The notes: a model not told the origin generated them from the sequence alone. Counted from the first letter of the stretch, positions 34,800-44,177 are shown. The stretch: 64,000 bases of DNA from Burkholderia ubonensis (GCF_001718695.1 NZ_CP013422.1:124001-188000), one strand, 5' to 3'. Program-made: numbers and translations.

Positions 34800-35852
34800 A
34801 TGCCTTCGACCCGCGCCATGACCCCCATTCTTCCCGTCCCACCTCCGCCGGTGTTTAGCTTCGTTCGCCATCCACTGCTTGCTGCAGTGCCGTGGCGTTC
34901 ACGTCGCCGCGCGCCTGCGCAGTTGCCGATCACGCTGAGCGCCGATGCGGCGCGGCTGCATTCGCCGCTCGGCGCGTATGTCGTCGGCGCGACCGCCGGG
35001 CGCGACGCGATCCGCGTGCAGCTCGAGATCGCGCCGGAAGATCTGGACTTCACGCTGCACATGCTGATGGCGCAGCAGACCGACGCGATCATCGGTCCGC
35101 TCGTCCGACCCGTGGACCGCGTGGGCCGCCCGGACCGCACGGAACAAGCCTCGCCGCCCCGGGAACGCCGATTGCTGGTTGGATCCGCCACCTTTTTGCC
35201 GATCGCCGCGCCCTTGCACGGCCGGCTGCGGTGGACGATTGTGCGTCGCGTCGTACGCGGCGCTGGCCCTGGACACGGAGGATGCATGTACCTCACAGAA
35301 GAAGTGCACACCGCGCGCTCGGCAAGCCGTCGCGTGCGCGCGGTGACGCTGCCGTCGGGCACACAGCTGGCCCGGCAGTTGCTGATGACGGTGCGCGCGG
35401 CAGACGTGCTGCTGCGTCAGGCGATCCGGTTGCCGGATCGTCATCAATGGTCGGTCGACCTCGAGCGCGTCGACGCGGCCGGCGGCCCGCTGGCCGCGTG
35501 GGATTCGCACGTGACCTTCCGGATCGCGAAGGTGTTCGCGCCGACGGTCGATGCACAGACGCGCGCCGGCGATCCCGAGCAGGTTGCGGCCGAAATCCGC
35601 CTGTCTCTTCCGGAGCAGGCGTATCTGGGTGACGAGCGCGTCGGCATCTTCGGCCGGCGGCACGGCAACCGGTTCGGCGCGACGCTGTCGGTGACGGCGG
35701 GCTCCCAGTGGGGCGGCCGACGCCACGAATACGTTCCACCGGCCGCGCGGCACGTGCACGGCGACACGCTGGAAGCGCTCGTCGACGCGGTGGCCGGCAT
35801 CGTCAACGCGGCGCACGCCGTGGCCGGCCAGCCGTGCCCGGGCGAGTCGTGA
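34800..35852 (+). CDS. hypothetical protein, about 350 residues
   Basis: A long frame whose second half (LPSGTQLARQLLMTVRAADV, WSVDLERVDAAGG, LSLPEQAYLGDERVGIFGRR) reads like a genuine protein, while the middle is Arg/Pro-rich and less convincing. There is no signal peptide, membrane helix or known motif. The start is uncertain: ATG 34800 is touched by GGAG with almost no spacer, ATG 34818 lacks a site, and an upstream GTG at 34734 would precede the apparent promoter. It converges on the lysR gene at 35883. Function unknown. Confidence 0.5.
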   Translation: MPSTRAMTPILPVPPPPVFSFVRHPLLAAVPWRSRRRAPAQLPITLSADAARLHSPLGAYVVGATAGRDAIRVQLEIAPEDLDFTLHMLMAQQTDAIIGPLVRPVDRVGRPDRTEQASPPRERRLLVGSATFLPIAAPLHGRLRWTIVRRVVRGAGPGHGGCMYLTEEVHTARSASRRVRAVTLPSGTQLARQLLMTVRAADVLLRQAIRLPDRHQWSVDLERVDAAGGPLAAWDSHVTFRIAKVFAPTVDAQTRAGDPEQVAAEIRLSLPEQAYLGDERVGIFGRRHGNRFGATLSVTAGSQWGGRRHEYVPPAARHVHGDTLEALVDAVAGIVNAAHAVAGQPCPGES

Positions 35853-35882
35853 CGACCGGCGCGGCGCGCGCCTGACCGACGT

Positions 35883-36758
35883 TCAGGCGTCGCCGGCCTG
35901 CCCCGTCTGCCGCTGCAGATCCTCCATGATCTGCTCGGCGAGGAAGTCGCACGGCGGCCGCTTCGATTTCGTGCTGCGCGCGAGGATCATCTCGAGCGGC
36001 GGCAAATCGGGCAGCCCGTGCGAGCGCCCGAGCACCGTCAGTTGCGCGGGAATCGCGCAGCGCGCGAGCGGCGCGACCGCGAGCCCCGCTTCCACCATGC
36101 TGATCAGCCCGAGCAGGCTCGGGCTTTCGTACGAGGTCCGGTACGGCACCTTCGCGCGTTCGAGGCTGCGGATCGCGTTCTCGCGCGCGACGCTGCCGGG
36201 CATGAACACCGCGATCGGCAGCGGCCGCTCTTCCCATACGCGCGGCCCGTTGGTCATCGCGGCCCACGCCATCGGCTCGTGGCGCACGAAATCGCCGGAC
36301 AGCCCTTTCACGCGCGTGCCGCACACGAGATCGACGGTGCCGTCCTTGAGCAGCGGCGCGAGCGCGCTGCTCGGCAGCCCGATCACCTGGATCTCGACCT
36401 TCGGGTACGACGCCGAGAATTTCTTAAGCACTGAAGGAAGAAGCGACGACGCATAGTCGTCCGGCACGCCGATCACCACCTTGCCGGTCACCTCCGGCCG
36501 CACCACGGCGGCCCACGCCTCGTCGCGCAGCGCGAGCATGCGCCGCGCGAAGCCCAGCAGCACCTCGCCCTCGCGCGTCAGCACGATGCTGCGCGGCCGG
36601 CGCATGAACAGCGGCCGCCCCAGCGCGTCCTCGAGGCTCTTGATCTGCATGCTGACGGCGGATTGCGAGCGGTTCACGGCTTCGGCGGCCCGGGTCATGT
36701 TGCCGGTCTCGGCAACGGCGACGACGGTGGCGAGCACGTCGTGATCGAGCATCTTCAT
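35883..36758 (-). CDS. LysR family transcriptional regulator
   Basis: A 291-residue LysR-type regulator. The winged HTH is at about 3-62 (TGNMTRAAEAVNRSQSAVSM, then LEDALGRPLFMRR), and a periplasmic-binding-like effector domain runs from about 90. It is divergent from the DUF3422 gene across 180 bases. LysR proteins commonly regulate the gene they face, so the DUF3422 gene is a candidate target. Effector unknown. Confidence 0.9.
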   Translation of the reverse strand: MKMLDHDVLATVVAVAETGNMTRAAEAVNRSQSAVSMQIKSLEDALGRPLFMRRPRSIVLTREGEVLLGFARRMLALRDEAWAAVVRPEVTGKVVIGVPDDYASSLLPSVLKKFSASYPKVEIQVIGLPSSALAPLLKDGTVDLVCGTRVKGLSGDFVRHEPMAWAAMTNGPRVWEERPLPIAVFMPGSVARENAIRSLERAKVPYRTSYESPSLLGLISMVEAGLAVAPLARCAIPAQLTVLGRSHGLPDLPPLEMILARSTKSKRPPCDFLAEQIMEDLQRQTGQAGDA

Positions 36759-36938
36759 GGGTATCAGGAAAATTGAACGTAACGATCAACATTATGCGTT
36801 TTTATTGTCGCAACGTGCGTGCGATAGTGCGATCACGCAAGCGATTCCGCTGCGGCCGCAGGTGCGTCGGGCGATGCCGGGCCACGGTTGCCGGCATGCC
36901 GAACCCGCGCAGTTGAACGAGGAAAACGTGGTGTATCG

Positions 36939-38240
36939 ATGATGGACCATCCGTTGCGCGCCGCACTGGCCGCGGAATTGCACGCCCGGCCGTTCCTGCG
37001 GCTGGCCGAATCCGTGGCGCTGACCCACTACGCGATCTATTCGGATGGCGAACCGGCGATTCACGACACGCTGCTGCACGCGCTGTGCAGCGACACCGGC
37101 ATCGCCGCGCCGCACGAAGGCGCGACGCATTACGCGGTGCAGTCGCCGAGCGGCTGGCATCTGAAGTGGGAGCGCCACACCGAGTTCTCGACCTTCACGT
37201 TCGTCGCGCCGCGCCGCGATACCGGCTATTTCGACGATCTCGCGATCGAAGGCATCCCGGCCGCGTGGTTCGCGCGGCTGGCCGGAATTCGCTTCGTCGC
37301 GGTGCGCATGGAGCTGCTGTCGGGCGACGCCGCGCGGCTCGCGTGCAGCGACGTGCGGCGCTGGTTCGACGGGCCGATGATGGTCGGCGGCAACGTGCTC
37401 GGCGGCGGCAAGGTGTTCTGCGACTGGCACGTGCGGCACGACGGCTTCATGCGCTTTCTCGTCGTCGACGACGACTTCCGCGAAGAGCAGGGCGGCCGCT
37501 TGCTGCAGCGTCTGTATGAAATCGAAACCTACCGGATGATGGCGCTGCTCGCGCTGCCGGTCGCGCGCCGGATGAGCCGCGATCTCGACGAGATCCACGC
37601 GTCGCTGCAGGCGCTGATGCAGCGGATGGACGCGCACGGCGCGCAGGGCGACGACGCGGCGCTGCTGGTCGAGCTCACGCACCTGGCGGTGCGCGTCGAA
37701 TCGCTGTCGGGGTCCGGCGGACGCTTCAGCGCGTCGCGTGCGTACGAGAAGCTCGTGCTCGCGCGCATCCAGGAGCTGCGCGAGGAGCGCATCGAGGGGA
37801 TGCCGACGATCGCGGAGTTCATGGAGCGGCGCTTCGCGCCCGCGATGGAGACGTGCCGCAGCGTATGGGCGCGTCGCGAGCAGATCGCCGACCGCATCGC
37901 GCGCGCGGTCGACCTGCTGCGCACCCGCGTCAATCTCGCACAGGAAAAGGACGTCACGCGGCTGCTCGCCGGCATGGAGCGCACCGCGCGCAACCAGCTG
38001 CATCTGCAGCATGCGGTGGAAGGGCTGTCCGTCGCCGCGATCTCGTACTACGTGCTGTCGCTCGCGGCCGCCGCGTTCAAGGCGCTGCACGTGCTGAGCC
38101 TGCCGGTCGATCCCGAGCTGGCGGAGGGGCTGCTGATCGCGCCGGTCGTGCTCGCGGTGATTCACGTCACGCGACGCACGCGCGCCCAGCTCGCGCGCGC
38201 CGAAAACGCGCATGCGCCGGTGTTGAAACGGGCGAGCTAG
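36939..38240 (+). CDS. DUF3422 family protein
   Basis: A 433-residue protein that matches the DUF3422 pattern: HPLRAALAAELHARPFLRL opening, a WHLKWERHTEFSTFTFV segment near 76-92, ETYRMMALLALPVAR near 196, and two C-terminal transmembrane helices (SVAAISYYVLSLAAAAFKAL and LLIAPVVLAVIHV). The middle is helical. It is probably an inner-membrane protein with a large cytoplasmic part. Start codons ATG 36939 and 36942 are adjacent; either is possible. A small gene follows 30 bases downstream. Function is not established for the family. Confidence 0.78.
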   Translation: MMDHPLRAALAAELHARPFLRLAESVALTHYAIYSDGEPAIHDTLLHALCSDTGIAAPHEGATHYAVQSPSGWHLKWERHTEFSTFTFVAPRRDTGYFDDLAIEGIPAAWFARLAGIRFVAVRMELLSGDAARLACSDVRRWFDGPMMVGGNVLGGGKVFCDWHVRHDGFMRFLVVDDDFREEQGGRLLQRLYEIETYRMMALLALPVARRMSRDLDEIHASLQALMQRMDAHGAQGDDAALLVELTHLAVRVESLSGSGGRFSASRAYEKLVLARIQELREERIEGMPTIAEFMERRFAPAMETCRSVWARREQIADRIARAVDLLRTRVNLAQEKDVTRLLAGMERTARNQLHLQHAVEGLSVAAISYYVLSLAAAAFKALHVLSLPVDPELAEGLLIAPVVLAVIHVTRRTRAQLARAENAHAPVLKRAS

Positions 38241-38270
38241 AACACCAACGACATATCAAAAGGAGTGGAG

Positions 38271-38471
38271 ATGACTTTTTCGCAATCGCAAACCGGCAAC
38301 GTCGCAGGTCGTCACGCATTCGACGCGCCGCCGCAGTACGACGCCGACGCATCGCAAGAGGTACGCGCGACCTCGTACCATGCGGTGCTGCAGGAGCCGA
38401 CCGCGTCGCTCGTCGGCGGCACGACCGATCGGCCGGACGTCGCGACGGCCGCGATCCTCGGCTACAACTGA
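38271..38471 (+). CDS. small hypothetical protein, 66 residues
   Basis: The ATG at 38271 stands 5 bases after a clear AAAGGAG. The product is polar, without cysteines, membrane helix or signal peptide (MTFSQSQTGNVAGRHAFDAP..., ending AAILGYN). It lies 30 bases after the DUF3422 gene and is probably in the same transcript. I recognise no family, but the ribosome site makes it credible. It converges on the LuxR-type gene. Confidence 0.6.
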   Translation: MTFSQSQTGNVAGRHAFDAPPQYDADASQEVRATSYHAVLQEPTASLVGGTTDRPDVATAAILGYN

Positions 38472-38511
38472 AGCGGCTTCGGCGATAGGGCGCGCGCGTC
38501 GCTCGCACCGA

Positions 38512-39396
38512 TCATTCGCCCCGCGCGGGCGGCACGTCGTCCGCCTGTCGCGCGGCGCGGCGGGACGCCGGCGCGGCGGCTCCCCATGCGGCGAGCTCGC
38601 GCTTGGTTCGCACGCCCAGCTTCGCGAACGCGCGCTTCACGTACGACTCGGCCGTCGCCACACGCACGCCGAGGATGTCGGCCGTCTCCGGCACGGTCTT
38701 GCCCGAGAGCAGATGCTTGCAGGTTTCGTATTCGCGCTTCGACAGCTTCGCGCCGTCGGCGGCGAGCCGCGCGTCGAATTGCGCGAGCGGATGCAGGTCG
38801 GCGGCCGGATGCGCGATACGGCGCGCGGCGGTGGTCGACGCATGCAGTTCGAGCAGCGGAAACAGCACGTCGCTGATGCTGCGAAAGCGGTTCATCTCGG
38901 CGAGCGTGAACGGCGGGCGGTCGCGACCGCGTTCGAGCGCGATCGAATGCTGCGCGTAGCGCGTGCCGCGCGCGAGCACGCATTCGTGGCCGATACGCAC
39001 GTCGTCGAACAGCCGCTGACGGAATTCGCCGGGCGGGATCGCCGCGATGTCGCGCACGACCAGCATCGTGCCGGTCTTGCCGCGCAACCCGGCGAACAGC
39101 GGGTCGCTGTCGAGAAAGCGCTCGTAGTAGAGCGTCATCACGTCGGAGATTTCTGCGGTCGCGGTGCCGATGCCGCTGCTGCCGATCCATTCGCAGCGAT
39201 AACCGGTCGGCATCGCGCCGTCGACGCGCGAGCGTTCGACGTGCGCGACGTCGAGCGGCACGACGTCGTTCAGCAGCCGCGTGAGGCGCGGCACGAAATG
39301 CGGCGTGCCGACCGTCTCGATCAGCTCGCCCAGCGCCTTGAACGACACGTCGAAGCGGTCGTCGTCGCGGTGGCAGGCGTTCATGTCGAGCGGCAT
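38512..39396 (-). CDS. LuxR-type HTH transcriptional regulator
   Basis: A 294-residue regulator whose C-terminal HTH is of the LuxR/NarL type (LSKREYETCKHLLSGKTVPE, VATAESYVKRAFAKLGVRTK). The first ~190 residues form an unidentified, possibly GAF-like sensing domain (GYRCEWIGSSGIGTATAEIS, VLARGTRYAQHSIALERG). No receiver or autoinducer-binding signature is evident. I chose the ATG at 39396; MNACHRD at 39384 is an alternative. Upstream lies a gap with a 168-bp tandem duplication, which could affect its expression. Target unknown. Confidence 0.78.
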   Translation of the reverse strand: MPLDMNACHRDDDRFDVSFKALGELIETVGTPHFVPRLTRLLNDVVPLDVAHVERSRVDGAMPTGYRCEWIGSSGIGTATAEISDVMTLYYERFLDSDPLFAGLRGKTGTMLVVRDIAAIPPGEFRQRLFDDVRIGHECVLARGTRYAQHSIALERGRDRPPFTLAEMNRFRSISDVLFPLLELHASTTAARRIAHPAADLHPLAQFDARLAADGAKLSKREYETCKHLLSGKTVPETADILGVRVATAESYVKRAFAKLGVRTKRELAAWGAAAPASRRAARQADDVPPARGE

Positions 39397-39974
39397 GCGG
39401 GTCTCTCGGTAGGAAGCGGGCGCGATTGTAGCGGTTGCGGCGTCGGGCGTCATCACGGGGAACCACGGGGCGGCGGGCGATGGCTCCGCGCGTCGGACGA
39501 CGCGTTCCGGCGGCCGTGAAGGCCGGCGTAACGGGCAGTGTAAAGGAGCGGCGGCGTCCGCGCGTTGTCGAGCGCGGCGCGTGGGCTTTAGTCGATCCAG
39601 TTAGTCGATGACGACGTGCTGCCGTACCGGCCGATAACCGACGCATCCGCGCGTTCGCCCAGCCTTGCGTCGGAGGAATGCGCCACCGCGGCCGTGCGTG
39701 TGGCCGGCACGCGGCCGAATGCAAGGCCAGCAGCTACCGCTTCGCTCGGCGTGCCTTAGTCGATCCAATTACTCGATGACGACGTGCTGCCGTACCGACC
39801 GATGACCGACGCATCCGCGCGTTCGCACAGCCCTGCATCGGAAGCCTGCGCGACAGCCGCCGTGCGTGTGGCCGGCACGCATCCGAACGCAAGGCCAGCA
39901 GCTACCGCTTCGCTCGGCGTGCCGCGCCCAGCCCGATCGTCGGCGCGACCACAAGATCGGTTCGGGGCCGCTCC
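39397..39974. other. 578-base gap between MFS gene and luxR-type gene
   Basis: It is dominated by the tandem duplication at 39588-39923. The remaining ~190 bases next to the regulator should contain its promoter; I see no clear -35/-10 pair. Frames crossing the region exist but are explained by the duplication and composition. Confidence 0.5.
39588..39923. repeat. 168-bp imperfect tandem duplication
   Basis: Bases 39588-39755 and 39756-39923 are two head-to-tail copies of a 168-base unit beginning TTAGTCGATCCA and ending CTCGGCGTGCC. They match closely at both ends and diverge by scattered substitutions in the middle, with no length change. The unit is a multiple of 3 but contains no credible gene. 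Confidence 0.85.
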
Positions 39975-41375
39975 TTACGCCTCGATCCGCTCGACCTTGC
40001 CGACCAGCAACCCGTACGACAGGCTGCCGGCAAGCGCCATCGCCGCGATGTAGGTGATCGCGCGCGAGAAGTCCGCGCCGTCGACGAGCAGGCCGATCAC
40101 GATCGGCGTCGCGATCGCGGACAGATTGCCGATCAGGTTGAACACGCCGCCGGTGAGCCCGAGCAGCCGCGCGGGCGCGAGGCCCGACACGAGCGACCAC
40201 GTGATCGACGCGAAGCCGTTGCCGAAGAACGCGATGGTCATGAACGCGATCACCCAGCCGGTCGACGTGACGTAGTTCGCGCCGATGATGCAGGTGGAGA
40301 TCAGCAGCCCCGAGATGATCGGCAGCTTGCGCGCGAAGCCTTGCGACGCGCCGCGCCGCATCAGCCAGTCCGACAGCACGCCCGAGCACAGCACGCCGAC
40401 GAACGCGGCGAGAAACGGCAGCGACGCGAGAAAGCCGGACTTGATGAAGTCCATGCCGCGATATTTGACGAGGTAGGTCGGGAACCACGTGAGGAAGAAC
40501 CACAGCGTCGAGTTCAGCGCGAACTGGCCGAGATAGATGCCCCACAGCTTGCGCCGCCCGAGCACGACGCCGAGGTCGCGCCACGTCGACGGCACGCGTT
40601 CGGGGCGCGCGGCGATGCGGTCTTCGAGATCGACGAGGCCGCCGCCGTCGCGGATCAGCGCGAGTTCCGCCGCGTTGATGCCGCGAAACGCGCGCGGCTC
40701 GCGATACAGCGCGTACCAGATCGCGGCCCACGCGATGCCGGCGAGCCCGGTCGCGACGAACACCATGTGCCAGCCGAGGTGCAGCTGCAACCACGCCAGC
40801 ACCGGCGTGAGGAACGCAAGGCCGACGAATTGCCCGGACGTGTAGCCGCCGATCGCGCCCGCGCGTTCGCGGGTGGGGAACCACGTCGTGACCACGCGGT
40901 TGTTGATCGGATAGGCCGGCGCTTCCAGCGCGCCGACGGCGAGCCGCAGCACGATCAGCCCGACGAACGAGCCGGCGAAGCCGAGCAGCAGCGTGGCGGC
41001 CGACCACAGGGCGAGCGCGAGCGCATACAGCACGCGCGGCGACACCTTGTCGACGAGCCAGCCGCCCGGTATCTGCATCAGCGCGTAGGTCCACCCGAAT
41101 GCGGAAAACACCAGGCCCGCGCGCACGGGGTCGATGTTCAGCTCCTTGAACAGCGCGGGCGCGGCGATCGACAGGTTGCTGCGGTCGAGGTAGTTGATCA
41201 CCACCGTGACGAACAGCAGCGCGAGGATGACCATGCGCTTGCGGCTGGCCGGCGCGGTGGATGCGGTGGATGCGGTAAATGCAGCGGACGCGCGAGCGTC
41301 GGGCGCTGCGGAATCGGCGCCCGTGCGCGCTTGCTCCGACGGCGCGGCATGGGTGCGTGACGCGGAATGGGCCAC
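39975..41375 (-). CDS. MFS anion:cation symporter
   Basis: A 466-residue major facilitator transporter with 12 predicted helices, of the anion:cation symporter (phthalate/hexuronate-like) group. Marks are YLDRSNLSIAAPAL in the first loop, the IPGGWLVDKVSPRVL motif between TM2 and TM3, and a central loop near 220-250. It should import an organic anion such as a sugar acid. The start is a GTG at 41375 with GGAG seven bases upstream; the frame continues further upstream without support. The N-terminal ~45 residues are an unusually Ala/Ser/Thr-rich tail. Confidence 0.85.
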   Translation of the reverse strand: MAHSASRTHAAPSEQARTGADSAAPDARASAAFTASTASTAPASRKRMVILALLFVTVVINYLDRSNLSIAAPALFKELNIDPVRAGLVFSAFGWTYALMQIPGGWLVDKVSPRVLYALALALWSAATLLLGFAGSFVGLIVLRLAVGALEAPAYPINNRVVTTWFPTRERAGAIGGYTSGQFVGLAFLTPVLAWLQLHLGWHMVFVATGLAGIAWAAIWYALYREPRAFRGINAAELALIRDGGGLVDLEDRIAARPERVPSTWRDLGVVLGRRKLWGIYLGQFALNSTLWFFLTWFPTYLVKYRGMDFIKSGFLASLPFLAAFVGVLCSGVLSDWLMRRGASQGFARKLPIISGLLISTCIIGANYVTSTGWVIAFMTIAFFGNGFASITWSLVSGLAPARLLGLTGGVFNLIGNLSAIATPIVIGLLVDGADFSRAITYIAAMALAGSLSYGLLVGKVERIEA

Positions 41376-41598
41376 GGGTCGTCTCCTGTGCTTGTGCGGC
41401 GCGTGCCCGCGTGACGGGACGGCCGTATTCAATGGCATCGGAACAACGTTATGGCCCGCGTACCGCGCGCGTCAACATCTGGACAGTCATCCCCATTAAT
41501 GGGACGTTGCGCGCGCAATGTGTGGAGATGCCTGCGCGCGCGGTTCGTCATACGCGCCGCGCGTCATATCTCGGCGATCCCGCGCCGATGTCGGCGCG

Positions 41599-41967
41599 TC
41601 ACGCGCTCGCGGTGTCGTCGCGATATCCGCGCTTGCCGTCGAAGATTTCCGCCAGCGCGGCGCGCAGCACCGCGCGATCATGTTCGCCGGGCGCCAGATG
41701 AATCACGTAATGCGTATTGCCGTCGAGTCGCGCGGCGGTGCGTTCGTCGAGCTCGACTTCGAGCGTGCGTTCCGTCAGGCGGACGGACAGATCGTCCACG
41801 CGCGCGGTGAGCTGGTCGCGCACCATCACCTCGATCGTCGTGTCGTCCGGGAATCGCAGCAGCGAGAAGCAGTAGTCCTGCTCCGCGTCGAAGCAGTAGA
41901 GGTTCGCGAAGCTCTCGTCGTCGTCGACGTCGGCCGTCGCGGCGCCGAGCGTGGCGTGTAGTTCCAT
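41599..41967 (-). CDS. hypothetical protein, possibly Imm10-like
   Basis: A 122-residue acidic protein with alternating strands (SFANLYCFDAEQDYCFSLLR, TIEVMVRDQLTARVDD, LEVELDERTAARL) and a C-terminal helix ending in ALAEIFDGKRGY. The pattern of a beta-rich protein closing with a hydrophobic strand and L..AL..IF recalls the Imm10 immunity-protein family, but I cannot confirm this, and no toxin gene is adjacent. It lies 46 bases downstream of the hxlR-type gene in the same direction, so the two may be co-transcribed. Confidence 0.55.
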   Translation of the reverse strand: MELHATLGAATADVDDDESFANLYCFDAEQDYCFSLLRFPDDTTIEVMVRDQLTARVDDLSVRLTERTLEVELDERTAARLDGNTHYVIHLAPGEHDRAVLRAALAEIFDGKRGYRDDTASA

Positions 41968-42013
41968 GATGTTTCTCTCGAGGTAGGGAAGCCGCTGCAG
42001 CGGCGCATGCGCG

Positions 42014-42343
42014 TCAATCCGGCGTCACGTGTCGCGCCTTCAGCCACAGCCCGAATTCGCGCATCGTTTCGACGACGGGGCGCAGCCGGTCGCCGTCCGC
42101 GCTCAGATCGTACTCGACCCGCACCGGCACTTCGGGATACACGGTGCGTCGCACGAGGCCGGCGTCTTCGAGCGCACGCAGGTCGAGCGTCAGCATCCGC
42201 TGCGAGATGCCCGGCATGTCGCGACGCAGATCGCTGAAGCGCTTCGGCCCATCGAGCAGATACGACACGAGCAGCAGCCGCCAGCGGCCGCCGAGCAGCC
42301 GCATCGATTCTTCCACGGAACATCCTGTCGCACTCGTTTTCAT
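42014..42343 (-). CDS. HxlR family winged-helix regulator
   Basis: A 109-residue HxlR/MarR-like regulator. It has the typical CSVEESMRLLGGRWRLLLVS opening with the family cysteine (C8), the FSDLRRDMPGISQRMLTLDL recognition region, and a wing (YPEVPVRVEYDLS). C8 is the position used for redox or electrophile sensing in several relatives. It is divergent from the GST gene at 42485 across about 140 bases, so control of that enzyme is the natural inference. Confidence 0.88.
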   Translation of the reverse strand: MKTSATGCSVEESMRLLGGRWRLLLVSYLLDGPKRFSDLRRDMPGISQRMLTLDLRALEDAGLVRRTVYPEVPVRVEYDLSADGDRLRPVVETMREFGLWLKARHVTPD

Positions 42344-42484
42344 GCTGATGACTTTGCGTCGGTAACTTTTTTGTGACTACGGCACAAACGACTGCCTTCT
42401 TCTCAGCGCCGCGCCGATGCGAGATATTAGCGCCCGCGTCGCGGCGAATCGAGAGAGATACGAAACATTCACACAAGGAAACGC

Positions 42485-43123
42485 ATGAAGCTCTATCACG
42501 CTCCCGGCAGCTGCTCGCAGGCGATCTGCATCGTGCTGCGCGAAGCGCAATTCGACGCGCAGATCGTCACGGTGGACGCGCGCCGGCATCGGTTCGACGA
42601 TGGCCGCGACTATCGTGCCGTGAACGAACTCGGCTACGTGCCGCTGCTCGTGCTCGACGACGGCACCACGCTGCGCGAAGGCCCCGTGATCGCGCAGTAT
42701 CTGGCCGACCGGCGCCCCGAAGCCGGACTCGCGCCGGCATACGGAACGCTCGCGCGCTACCGGCTGATGGAATGGCTGAACTTCCTCGGCACGGAGATCC
42801 ACAAGGGGTTCATTCCGTTGCTGTACGCGGTACAGGCGGGCAAATACGTCGATCCGGTGCGCCGGAAGCTCGACAGCCGCTTTGCATGGATCGACCGGCA
42901 GCTCGACGGCCACACGTATCTGACGGGCGACACCTTCACGATCGCCGATGCGTATCTGTTCGCGCTGACCGGCTGGGGCAAGGCCGGCTGGCTGCGCTCG
43001 GTGTACGACGCGGACATCGACCTGAGCCGCCATGCGAACCTGCGCAGCTGGTACGAGCGTGTGCGGGCGCGGGCGGCCGTACAGCAGGTGCTGCAGGCCG
43101 ACGGGCTGGCGAACGCCGCCTGA
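42485..43123 (+). CDS. gst: beta-class glutathione S-transferase
   Basis: A 212-residue glutathione transferase. It opens MKLYHAPGSCSQAICIVL with the beta-class active-site C10. The glutathione-binding YVPLLVLDDGTTLREGPVIA segment (about 57-76) and the N-capping box in FTIADAYLFALTGWG follow. The enzyme conjugates or reduces electrophiles with glutathione in the cytoplasm. It faces an HxlR-type regulator, probably sensing electrophile stress. A 13-bp-stem hairpin follows directly and should end the transcript. Confidence 0.9.
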   Translation: MKLYHAPGSCSQAICIVLREAQFDAQIVTVDARRHRFDDGRDYRAVNELGYVPLLVLDDGTTLREGPVIAQYLADRRPEAGLAPAYGTLARYRLMEWLNFLGTEIHKGFIPLLYAVQAGKYVDPVRRKLDSRFAWIDRQLDGHTYLTGDTFTIADAYLFALTGWGKAGWLRSVYDADIDLSRHANLRSWYERVRARAAVQQVLQADGLANAA

Positions 43124-43127
43124 CCGA

Positions 43128-43163
43128 CGCGCGGGCCTCGGCGTGAATGGCGAGGCCCGCGCG
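43128..43163. terminator. bidirectional terminator hairpin
   Basis: A perfect 13-base stem (43128-43140 with 43151-43163) with a 10-base loop lies in the 43-base gap between the convergent gst and antiporter genes. There is no long T-run, but the position and stem strength make termination of both genes its likely job. Confidence 0.7.
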
Positions 43164-43166
43164 CAT

Positions 43167-44177
43167 TCAACGCGTGAGCGTCACGTACAGATAGCCGGCG
43201 TAGCCGGCGCCGTTCGCGAGCAGCGCCCAGATCGCGAGCCCGCGCGCCCGCGCATTGACGCGCAGCCACACTGCCGCCGCGAGCGTGATGACCACGCCGG
43301 TCAGCACTTCGGCGCGCGGCTCCCACGGCGTCAGCATGATGCCGATCGCCGGCAGCAGCGTGCCCTGGAACACCATCGCGCCGGTGATGTTGCCGAACGC
43401 GAGCGTGTCCTTCGAGCGGCGAATCCACAGCACGCTGTTGACCTTCTCCGGCAGCTCGGTCGCGATCGGCACGATGATCAGCGACAGCAGCAGCGGCGAG
43501 ATGCCGAGCAGTTGCGACACGCCGTCGACGCCGTGAATGAAGCCCTTCGCGCCGCCGACCAGCAGCGCGACGCCGACGGCGAGCTGCAGCGCGATGGTCG
43601 CCAGATTGGTCGGCAGCCCGGTGCGCGACAGGAACATCGTGTGCGGCGCCTCGGTGCCGTGCCCGGCGTCGACGAGCTGCGTCGACGCGCGCAGCGTCAT
43701 CACCACGTACATCACGTAGATGCCGACCAGCATCGCGCCGAGCATCGCGCGCACCGCCCAGACGTGATGCGGGACGAACATCGCGACCGTCGCGAGCGTG
43801 AACGCGGCGATGAAGTAGTTCAGGTCGCGCACGAAGCCGCTGCGCTCGGGTGCGATGGTGCCGGTCACGCCGCGCGAGCGGATCACGGCGAGCGTCATCA
43901 GGAAGGTGGTGAGCGTCGCGAGCATCAGCGGCGCGCCGAGAATCGCGCCGACGCCGATTTCCTCGTTCACCGCGGCGTTCGACGTGCCGCCGATCAGCGC
44001 GAGCAGCGGCACCGTCGTCTCGGGCAGCGCGGTGCCGACGGCCGCGAACAGCGAACCCGTCACGCCTTCGGAGATCTTCAGGCGTTCGCCGAGATGTTCG
44101 AGCGCATTGGTGAAGAGTTCGGCGGCGATCAGGATGACGATCAGCATGAACGCCAGTTCGACGAGCATCAACGTCAT
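43167..44177 (-). CDS. CaCA-family cation antiporter, probable Mn2+/Ca2+ exporter
   Basis: A 336-residue membrane protein with about ten helices and the two inverted alpha-repeats of the Ca2+/cation antiporter superfamily: VGTALPETTVPLLALIGG in the first half and IVPIATELPEKVNSVLWI in the second, each with the ion-binding Pro-Glu. The start at 44177 has GGAGG upstream and overlaps the stop of a short leader ORF (ATGA). Upstream lies a yybP-ykoY Mn2+ riboswitch, a class that usually turns on manganese-export genes. Manganese export is therefore likelier than housekeeping calcium transport, though inferred. Confidence 0.85.
   Translation of the reverse strand: MTLMLVELAFMLIVILIAAELFTNALEHLGERLKISEGVTGSLFAAVGTALPETTVPLLALIGGTSNAAVNEEIGVGAILGAPLMLATLTTFLMTLAVIRSRGVTGTIAPERSGFVRDLNYFIAAFTLATVAMFVPHHVWAVRAMLGAMLVGIYVMYVVMTLRASTQLVDAGHGTEAPHTMFLSRTGLPTNLATIALQLAVGVALLVGGAKGFIHGVDGVSQLLGISPLLLSLIIVPIATELPEKVNSVLWIRRSKDTLAFGNITGAMVFQGTLLPAIGIMLTPWEPRAEVLTGVVITLAAAVWLRVNARARGLAIWALLANGAGYAGYLYVTLTR

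Noticed and set aside
39784..40053. Small plus-strand gene in the tandem duplication
   Set aside because: It has no ribosome site and its frame merely spans the second repeat copy and the antisense of the MFS gene end.
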